Assembly (NCBI GenBank): GCA_030596245.1
Contig: JAUVKN010000187.1
Span: 1 to 8,240, forward strand
Origin: Bacteroidia bacterium
Lineage (GTDB): Bacteria > Bacteroidota > Bacteroidia > Bacteroidales > GCA-2748055
DNA: 8,240 bases
Direction: 5' to 3'
Of the stretch, positions 1 through 5,652 are shown in pieces. The notes under the pieces were generated by a model, which saw nothing but the letters and a program-made list of their open reading frames with translations, did no database searches and was not told the origin of the DNA. Position 1 is the stretch's first letter. Each line of letters begins with the position of its first letter. A program made the translations under genes and the position numbers.

Positions 1-1
1 C

Positions 2-1180
2 ATAGAAAGAAAAGAGAATGGAAGAACGGTCCAGTTGATCCTGGATGAACCCAACTCCTACTATGCGGATCCATTTGATCTGGTTATTTCTCCCGATGGG
101 AAAAGAGCTTATGTGTCGCATTCAGGGGTAAATCTGATCTCAGTAATCGACCTGGATGAGATCAGAAAACTACTTGAAGAATCCACAGAAGAACAGCTTC
201 TGACCTATTCCAACCACCTTGGGATCAGTAGCCGATATGTGATTGCCAGGATACCCACCGGGGCCAATCCCAAAGGAATGGTACTCTCACCGGATGGAAA
301 CCTGCTTTATGTAGCTGAACGGCTGGAAGACAGAATTGCGGTAATCAATACTGCCAGTTTGGAAATGGATAGAACCATCTCCCTGGATGGGCCCAAAAGA
401 ATTACTGTAGCACGCCATGGAAGACAACTCCTCAATAATGCAGGCCGCACCTTCCAGAACCAGTACGCCTGTTACACCTGCCATCCGGATGCCCATGAGG
501 ATGGTTTGGTTTACAATATGGCTGCACACAGTATGGGAAGAGACCTTGCCAATGTGCAAACTTTGAGGGACATAGGGGACATCCCCCCATATAAATGGAA
601 CGGGAAGAACCAGACCATTTACAAGCAGGACGGCATGCGCTTCTCCTCCATACTCACCAGAACAGAAGCATTCAGTCACAAAGAGCTGGATGCCCTGGTT
701 GCCTATATTGTTACTGGTATAAAAAATCCTCCAAACCTGAGATACAATCCCAATGGTGAGCTGACTGATGCACAGAAAAGGGGCAAAGTGGTCTTTTACA
801 GGGACTATGACAATTTCGGGAATGAGATCCCGGTGGAGAACCGTTGTTACACCTGTCACCCGCCCCCCTTCTTTACCAATATGGAAATGGTCGATGTGGG
901 CACCCTTTCAGAAACTGATGATCCCATGTTGTTCGACGTACCCCAACTGAATAATATCTACGAATCAGCACCCTACTTGCATGATGGCAAATCCGGAACC
1001 CTGGAAGAGCTCTGGACGACATTTAACGATGAGGACAAACACGGGGTTGGCAACGATATGATGAAAGATCAGTTGAACGATCTGGTGGAATATCTAAAAT
1101 CAATCAGGGATGCCAAATACTACATGAACGATACAATGTCTTATAACGCCTCAATATCGCGTAAAAAACTAAAGAGATGA
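2..1180 (+). CDS. YVTN beta-propeller / di-heme cytochrome c peroxidase-like (MauG/CCP) protein, 5'-truncated
   Basis: The reading frame is open from base 2 with no stop, so the true start and export signal lie left of the window; the TTG at 35 is internal. The visible 392 residues begin with beta-propeller blades of the YVTN type: two ISPDGK/LSPDGN-type strands (about 65-155 and 263-367), separated by a helical insert. Two c-type haem sites follow, both reading CYTCHP, at 470-484 and 845-859. After the first comes a tryptophan-glycine loop (PPYKWNGKNQ). After the second come a DVPQLNNI segment and APYLHDG (968-988), hallmarks of bacterial di-heme peroxidase/MauG proteins. Such proteins are periplasmic and move electrons or oxidise a substrate or partner protein; the substrate here is unknown. 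The stop overlaps the next start (ATGA), implying translational coupling. The fold assignment is solid; peroxidase activity is not proven. Confidence 0.88.
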   Translation: MERKENGRTVQLILDEPNSYYADPFDLVISPDGKRAYVSHSGVNLISVIDLDEIRKLLEESTEEQLLTYSNHLGISSRYVIARIPTGANPKGMVLSPDGNLLYVAERLEDRIAVINTASLEMDRTISLDGPKRITVARHGRQLLNNAGRTFQNQYACYTCHPDAHEDGLVYNMAAHSMGRDLANVQTLRDIGDIPPYKWNGKNQTIYKQDGMRFSSILTRTEAFSHKELDALVAYIVTGIKNPPNLRYNPNGELTDAQKRGKVVFYRDYDNFGNEIPVENRCYTCHPPPFFTNMEMVDVGTLSETDDPMLFDVPQLNNIYESAPYLHDGKSGTLEELWTTFNDEDKHGVGNDMMKDQLNDLVEYLKSIRDAKYYMNDTMSYNASISRKKLKR

Positions 1181-2247
1181 AAAAAACGTTGCTGCTATTA
1201 AGCCTGTGGATCATATTGCCTGCTTTCCTTCTGGCTTCAGATCCCGATAAAAAGAGTGACATTATGCCAGAATATGGGAACTGGAAAACATTTACCACTA
1301 AGAATGGTCTCCCTGCCAATAAAGTCTATTGTGTCCGTGTGGATGGCGACAGGGTTTGGGTGGGAACCAGCCATGGACTCGCACTCTATGAAAACGGGGA
1401 TTGGCGTACCTATACTGTGGAAGACGGATTGGCACACCCGGGTGTCCTCTCCATAGATGTGAGCGAACTCACCGGGGATGTATGGATCGGCACTCTTGGA
1501 GGACTTAACCGCTATTCAGGTGGACAATTTGAAACTTTTACGCAATTTAACAGCGGACTGGCCAATGATGTGATCTACTCTGTGATCTGTGATGGGAAAG
1601 ATGTTTGGGCAGCCACCGGGGGAGGAGCAGGGCACTATGACACCTATAGGAATGAATGGGCCATATATATGGAACGCAATGCCCCCATGCATGAGCCCTG
1701 GACCTATGGGGTATGTGCAGGTGATAACAAGGTATTTATTGCTGCCTGGGGAGGAGGAGTTATCGAATACCAGAATGAAACCGGACAGTTCAGGGATTAC
1801 ATTGACCCTGACGGAGAGATGGAGATTGACCTGTTTCCTGACGATGGTGTGGTACATGATATCACCACCGGGGTCTCACATGCCAACGGCATCCTATGGG
1901 TGGCCACCTATTTTGGACTGAGCCGGTATGACGGCACGCAGTGGAAAGGATATTTTGACCACGACAGCGGCCTCACCAGTAATTTCATCAATTTCCTGAA
2001 AGCCGATGGAGATGTGGTCTGGCTATGCACCGATGAAGGTTTAAGCAGTTTCAACAGCAAGAGGTGGATTACCTACAAAAAGACAGACCAGGGTGGAAGC
2101 CGCATTTACTATAATAAAGGAGACACCTCCAGTAAAACTGCATCTACAGGAATCGCGCACAACTTTGTAATAGGCGTCGATTTCCAGGATGATGATATAT
2201 GGGTGGCCACCTCCTATGGTCTCAGTCACGGTACACGGATTAATTAG
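1177..2247 (+). CDS. Secreted seven-bladed regulator-type beta-propeller protein
   Basis: A 356-residue protein with an N-terminal signal peptide (MKK, a leucine-rich core, likely cleavage near A20/S21) and then only propeller repeats. I count seven blades of about 40-50 residues with the recurrent pattern aromatic-x-x-[YF], GL, then DG-x-x-[VI]W[VI][GA]T-x-x-GL-x-x-[YF]. Clear examples are VWVGTSHGLALY, VWIGTLGGLNRY and LWVATYFGLSRY. The last blade ends in WVATSYGLSHG and lacks its outer strand, which the N-terminal NWKTFTTKNGL could supply, closing the ring. These are two-component-regulator propeller (Reg_prop) repeats, usually found as periplasmic sensor domains of hybrid histidine kinases. 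Here there is no membrane helix, kinase or other domain, so the protein is probably a free periplasmic binding or scaffold partner. The ATG overlaps the upstream stop by 4 bases, and no strong ribosome binding site is seen. Confidence 0.88.
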   Translation: MKKTLLLLSLWIILPAFLLASDPDKKSDIMPEYGNWKTFTTKNGLPANKVYCVRVDGDRVWVGTSHGLALYENGDWRTYTVEDGLAHPGVLSIDVSELTGDVWIGTLGGLNRYSGGQFETFTQFNSGLANDVIYSVICDGKDVWAATGGGAGHYDTYRNEWAIYMERNAPMHEPWTYGVCAGDNKVFIAAWGGGVIEYQNETGQFRDYIDPDGEMEIDLFPDDGVVHDITTGVSHANGILWVATYFGLSRYDGTQWKGYFDHDSGLTSNFINFLKADGDVVWLCTDEGLSSFNSKRWITYKKTDQGGSRIYYNKGDTSSKTASTGIAHNFVIGVDFQDDDIWVATSYGLSHGTRIN

Positions 2248-2259
2248 GATCAACCACAC

Positions 2260-2266
2260 AAAGGAG
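2260..2266 (+). promoter_or_regulatory. Strong Shine-Dalgarno for SBP1 gene
   Basis: AAAGGAG lies 8 bases before the ATG at 2275 and fixes that start. It is the only strong Shine-Dalgarno at a chosen start in the window; the sulfatase instead has an A-rich leader. Confidence 0.7.
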
Positions 2267-2274
2267 AATTAGTC

Positions 2275-3570
2275 ATGAGAAAACTTAAATTATTCAAACC
2301 GACACTGCTGCTAATTTTAGCAGGGATACTCATATTCCCAATGCTTGCAGACCTGGCGGCACAGGACAAGGATGATAACTATGGAAAAACACCCACAGAG
2401 ATGCTTCCTTACGGAAACTACCAGGACGCCTATATCTATCACTTCCATGAACCTCAACTCTTTACGGGCGCAGGTCGTGAAAAACTACCTCCCACTGATC
2501 TTACTGAGGTTCGAATTGGACTTCTTGCTCCCCTTGAAGGAAATGTACTGGCCCCCCAGGGAAACCATATGCTACATGGAGCTACCCTGGCTATGGAAGA
2601 GGCCAATGCCCGAGGAGGTTACATGGGACTCCCTTTCGTGATCATGCCACATAATGATGTGGGACTATGGGGCGCTGCAGCCAATGAAGTGGTGAAGATG
2701 AATGATGAAAAGGTGTGGGCATTCATAGGAACCATCGATGATGTCAATTCCCATGTGGCTCTCAGGGTGGCTCTGAAACTGGAACTCCCCATGATCAATA
2801 CCAGCGATCCCGATCCCACCTTCACCGAAACCGGCATTCCCTGGATGATCCGATGTATGAGCGATGACCGGCAGAGCAGCTATGCACTGGTGGACTACAT
2901 CCATATAGAGCAAGGGTATAACAGGGTGGCTGTGCTGCGTGCCAACAACCGCTATGGGCGGGTAGGTGTGATGGAATTCAGGGATGCAGCATTACGGGTG
3001 GGGCATCCCCTGGTTCTGGAAATACGGTATAATGATGGAGATACCGATTTTAAAGCACAACTGGAAAGGGTCAGGAACTCCAATCCGGATGTGGTCCTCC
3101 TTTGGGGAAATGCCCTGGAAATGGGTCTGATCCTGAACCAGATGCGGGAGATGGGTATGGAATACCCCGTATTCGCATCTGACCGGGCAGTCTCTCCTGT
3201 TTTCCTGGAAACTGCCGGAGAGAATGCCAATGGTATCGTAGCCACCTGTCAGTATAACCCCGATGCCGATATCCCGGAACTGAAAGCATTTCAGAAAAAT
3301 TACAAGGACCGATTTGGGATGGAACCCGATGTTTTTGCAGCACACGCCTATGATGGCATGAACCTCACCATGGATGCTATCCACCGGGCAGGCTTAAACC
3401 GGGCTCTGATTAGGGATCTCCTTACCGACCTGAAGACCTACCAGGGCTACCAGGGAATTACAGGCGAAATTATCTTTGATGCTTCCTGGAATGACATTGG
3501 TCTTGTCTGGATGGCAGAAGTGCAGGATGGGACATTTTCATTTTCTCAGTCATCCTGGGAATGGAAATAG
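2275..3570 (+). CDS. Periplasmic Leu/Ile/Val-type substrate-binding protein (SBP1)
   Basis: A 431-residue type I periplasmic binding protein (Peripla_BP_6/LivJ-like). Residues 1-29 form a signal peptide (basic MRKLKLFK, hydrophobic core, cleavage after LAA). Residues 30-77 are an extra segment rich in aromatics and histidine (YIYHFHEPQ). The two-lobed domain starts at VRIGLLAPLEG (79-89) and runs to the C-terminus, with GLWGAAANEVV (130-140), GTIDDVNSH (152-160), PWMIRC (189-194), DFKAQLERVR (258-267) and AYDGMNLTMDAI (358-369). The family normally hands amino acids, amides or aromatic compounds to an ABC importer, or acts as a sensor. No permease or ATPase gene lies within the window. The usual Ser/Thr-rich ligand loop is replaced by D-x-x-N-x-H, also kept in the paralogue at 4561-5640, so the ligand may not be an ordinary amino acid. 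It follows the propeller gene by 27 bases, suggesting an operon. Confidence 0.88.
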   Translation: MRKLKLFKPTLLLILAGILIFPMLADLAAQDKDDNYGKTPTEMLPYGNYQDAYIYHFHEPQLFTGAGREKLPPTDLTEVRIGLLAPLEGNVLAPQGNHMLHGATLAMEEANARGGYMGLPFVIMPHNDVGLWGAAANEVVKMNDEKVWAFIGTIDDVNSHVALRVALKLELPMINTSDPDPTFTETGIPWMIRCMSDDRQSSYALVDYIHIEQGYNRVAVLRANNRYGRVGVMEFRDAALRVGHPLVLEIRYNDGDTDFKAQLERVRNSNPDVVLLWGNALEMGLILNQMREMGMEYPVFASDRAVSPVFLETAGENANGIVATCQYNPDADIPELKAFQKNYKDRFGMEPDVFAAHAYDGMNLTMDAIHRAGLNRALIRDLLTDLKTYQGYQGITGEIIFDASWNDIGLVWMAEVQDGTFSFSQSSWEWK

Positions 3571-3662
3571 GATAGACACTCTTTCATATATGTTCTTAAA
3601 TAGTTCAGTAACAACGTAAAACTAATTTAACTAATTTCGAAATCTGATTTGTCTATAAGCAG
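3571..3662 (+). promoter_or_regulatory. AT-rich intergenic gap, possible internal promoter before aroF
   Basis: This 92-base gap is the longest non-coding stretch in the window and clearly more AT-rich than the flanking genes. TAATTTCG at 3632-3639 is one base off the Bacteroidota -7 box TAnnTTTG and would give a leader of about 15-20 bases. No convincing -33 TTTG sits at the right distance, and no terminator hairpin is visible. It overlaps a perfect 9-base tandem repeat. The evidence for a promoter is suggestive only. Confidence 0.28.
3620..3637. repeat. Perfect tandem 9-bp direct repeat AACTAATTT x2
   Basis: AACTAATTT occurs at 3620-3628 and immediately again at 3629-3637, 25 bases before the aroF ATG. 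It could be a pair of regulator half-sites, part of an AT-rich promoter, or simple slippage. Confidence 0.75.
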
Positions 3663-4547
3663 ATGACCTTGATATTAAAAGAGATGGAAACAAGACAAGT
3701 AACTATAAATGCAAATCCCCAAACCGGACCCAAGCTGGTCAGCCGGGACTCAAAACCAGAAGGAACCATTGTTGAAGTTGAAGGAATTCCTATCGGAGGG
3801 AAGGAAATTGTTGTGATGGCCGGTCCCTGTGCAGTAGAGACCCTTGAACAACTCACTGAAACTGCCAGGAGTGTCCGGGCCGGTGGCGCAACCATCTTAA
3901 GGGGTGGTGCCTTTAAACCCCGCACCTCACCTTACAGCTTCCAGGGCCTTGGAAATGAAGGGCTTGAGATGCTTGGGAAAGCAAAAGCCATGACCGGATT
4001 ACCGGTGGTTTCCGAAGTAATGGATACCAGGCAGGTGGAAAACGTGGCCAAATATGCAGATATTTTGCAGATTGGGTCAAGGAACATGCAAAATTTCCCG
4101 TTGCTAAAGGAGGCTGGAGATTGCAAGCTCCCCATCCTCTTAAAGAGGGGTATGATGGCCACCATTGACGAATACCTCTATGCAGCTGAATATGTTCTTT
4201 CACGGGGGAATTCTTCAGTGATCCTTTGCGAACGGGGCATCCGGACCTTCGAAACATCCAGCAGGTTCACCCTGGACTTCAATTCCATACCTGTTCTCAA
4301 GCAGCGAACCCATCTTCCCGTAATCGTAGATCCAAGCCATGGAAGCGGTGAGCGCTGGATCGTACCATCCATGGCAAAAGCGGCAATTGCAGCAGGTGCG
4401 GACGGACTTTTAATAGAAGTTCATTACCGTCCCGAAGAGGCGCTTTGTGATGGTTCCCAGGCCCTTTATCCTGAGGATTTCGGCATGCTAATGGCTGATC
4501 TTAGAAAAATAGCAGAAGCTGTTGGAAGGAGTATCTACAACCGATAA
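3663..4547 (+). CDS. aroF: 3-deoxy-7-phosphoheptulonate (DAHP) synthase, type I-beta, lacking most of the regulatory domain
   Basis: It condenses phosphoenolpyruvate with erythrose 4-phosphate to DAHP, the first step of the shikimate pathway, in the cytoplasm. The 294-residue protein carries the full catalytic barrel: AGPCAVE (53-59), GGAFKPRTSPYSFQG (81-95), QIGSRNMQNF (136-145), LLKRG (159-163), ILCERGIRTFE (187-197) and DPSHGSGERW (223-232). Metal ligands align with those of the Thermotoga maritima enzyme at a constant offset of 46: C56, H226, E252 and D263. That enzyme has an N-terminal ferredoxin-like domain for feedback control. Here only about 20 residues precede the conserved KLVSRD, and an in-frame stop at 3645-3647 rules out a longer start. 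The enzyme is therefore probably not inhibited by aromatic amino acids, like the short Pyrococcus form. No other shikimate gene is adjacent; binding-protein genes lie on both sides. Confidence 0.95.
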   Translation: MTLILKEMETRQVTINANPQTGPKLVSRDSKPEGTIVEVEGIPIGGKEIVVMAGPCAVETLEQLTETARSVRAGGATILRGGAFKPRTSPYSFQGLGNEGLEMLGKAKAMTGLPVVSEVMDTRQVENVAKYADILQIGSRNMQNFPLLKEAGDCKLPILLKRGMMATIDEYLYAAEYVLSRGNSSVILCERGIRTFETSSRFTLDFNSIPVLKQRTHLPVIVDPSHGSGERWIVPSMAKAAIAAGADGLLIEVHYRPEEALCDGSQALYPEDFGMLMADLRKIAEAVGRSIYNR

Positions 4548-4548
4548 C

Positions 4549-4553
4549 AGGTG
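4549..4553 (+). promoter_or_regulatory. Shine-Dalgarno-like AGGTG deciding the SBP2 start
   Basis: AGGTG is complementary to part of the 16S 3' end and sits 7 bases before the TTG at 4561. It favours that start over the TTG at 4522, which has no recognisable site and lies inside the end of aroF. Confidence 0.4.
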
Positions 4554-4560
4554 TAAATAT

Positions 4561-5640
4561 TTGTCCCTGACATTAAAATACTTTTCAATCCTGGTTGTGG
4601 CAATTGCCATGTGGGAACGATTGCCGTTATCTGCACAGTCAGAGACAGTAAAGATCGGGATGCTGATCCCCGATATGGCCACCACTGAAGTTACAGATGC
4701 TGCCCAACTGGCCATTGACCAGGCCAATGACCGCGGAGGATTCCGGAGTATTCCGTTTGAACTTGTTGTTCGCACTACTGAAGGGCCCTGGGGAGCAGGA
4801 TCCAAGCAGTCTGTCGCTTTGGTGTATGAAGACAGTGTTCAGGCCATACTGGGCTCACTGGATGGCCGGAATGCCCACCTGGCAGAACAGGTGGCAGTCA
4901 AATCTCATATTACCTATCTTGAGACCAGGGCCACAGAATCCACACTATCTCAGGCCTATGTACCATGGTATTTCAGGTGTGTTCACAGTGATGACCAGAA
5001 GTCAGTTGCAATCCTTGAACTCATAAAGCAAAAGGGAAAAGGCAGCATTGCCATCCTCTCAACAGAAGAAAACGATTCAAGGCAGGTTGCCAGAAGTTTC
5101 ATCCGGATTGCAGCCCGGAAAGAGTATAATATTCCAGCACCCTTAATAATCAATCCCGACGAGTCTGATATCCGGCAACTGATCGACCAGATACGTAAAA
5201 GGAATATTCGCCACCTGATTGTCACAGTTCATTCCCAGGCAACCCTGGAGATCATCGGACTCATCAGAGAGAGGATGCCGGAAGTAATGATCATCGGGAC
5301 CCACTCCTTCACCACAGGCATTCATTTGCAATCTCCGCACTGGAACAGTTATGACGGAATGACATTAATATCTGCAGAAATACTCCTCACACCTGAGGGG
5401 AACCAATTTCATGATGCTTTTCAAAGCACGTATGGGGTTAAGCCCGGGTTATCAGCGTACCACACCTATGATGGGACAAAAATGATCATTCAGGCCATAC
5501 AGCATGTGGGATTAGACAGGGAGGCCATTAAAGAGTACATTTCAGAAACACGGTTTTCGGGGTGGGCTACCGGCTCCATCGCGTTTGATGAGTTAGGCAA
5601 CAGAACCGATGCAATTCGGTTCACGCATATTCAAGAATAA
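4561..5640 (+). CDS. Periplasmic Leu/Ile/Val-type substrate-binding protein (SBP2), paralogue of SBP1
   Basis: A 359-residue type I periplasmic binding protein. The start is uncertain: TTG 4561 (13 bases after aroF, AGGTG upstream) is preferred. TTG 4522 would add 13 residues and overlap aroF by 26 bases; the first ATG (4609) would destroy the signal peptide. Residues 1-25 look like a signal peptide (core YFSILVVAIAM, cleavage after LSA). The domain begins at VKIGMLIP (30-37) and tracks SBP1 throughout: EGPWGAGSK, GSLDGRNAH (99-107), VPWYFRC (134-140), YDGTKMIIQAI and TGSIAFDE. It lacks the histidine-rich extension of SBP1. N104, H106 and C140 match N158, H160 and C194 of SBP1. No ABC permease or ATPase is nearby, so an importer role is not supported by context; it may sense a ligand or partner with the redox and propeller proteins upstream. 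The ligand is unknown. Confidence 0.85.
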   Translation: MSLTLKYFSILVVAIAMWERLPLSAQSETVKIGMLIPDMATTEVTDAAQLAIDQANDRGGFRSIPFELVVRTTEGPWGAGSKQSVALVYEDSVQAILGSLDGRNAHLAEQVAVKSHITYLETRATESTLSQAYVPWYFRCVHSDDQKSVAILELIKQKGKGSIAILSTEENDSRQVARSFIRIAARKEYNIPAPLIINPDESDIRQLIDQIRKRNIRHLIVTVHSQATLEIIGLIRERMPEVMIIGTHSFTTGIHLQSPHWNSYDGMTLISAEILLTPEGNQFHDAFQSTYGVKPGLSAYHTYDGTKMIIQAIQHVGLDREAIKEYISETRFSGWATGSIAFDELGNRTDAIRFTHIQE

Positions 5641-5652
5641 ACAAACAACAAG

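Noticed and set aside
35..37. TTG as a start of the first gene
   Set aside because: The frame is open back to base 2 and the protein begins mid-propeller without a signal peptide, so the gene is truncated by the window edge.
287..859. 190-codon open frame on the - strand
   Set aside because: It is antisense to the haem-site region of the cytochrome gene, has no recognisable motif, and the + strand protein is clearly real.
2992..3384. 130-codon - strand frame inside SBP1
   Set aside because: Shadow of the SBP1 coding sequence, with no start signal or motif of its own.
3571..3662. Rho-independent terminator after SBP1
   Set aside because: I found no GC-rich stem followed by a T-run; the gap is AT-rich but unstructured by eye.
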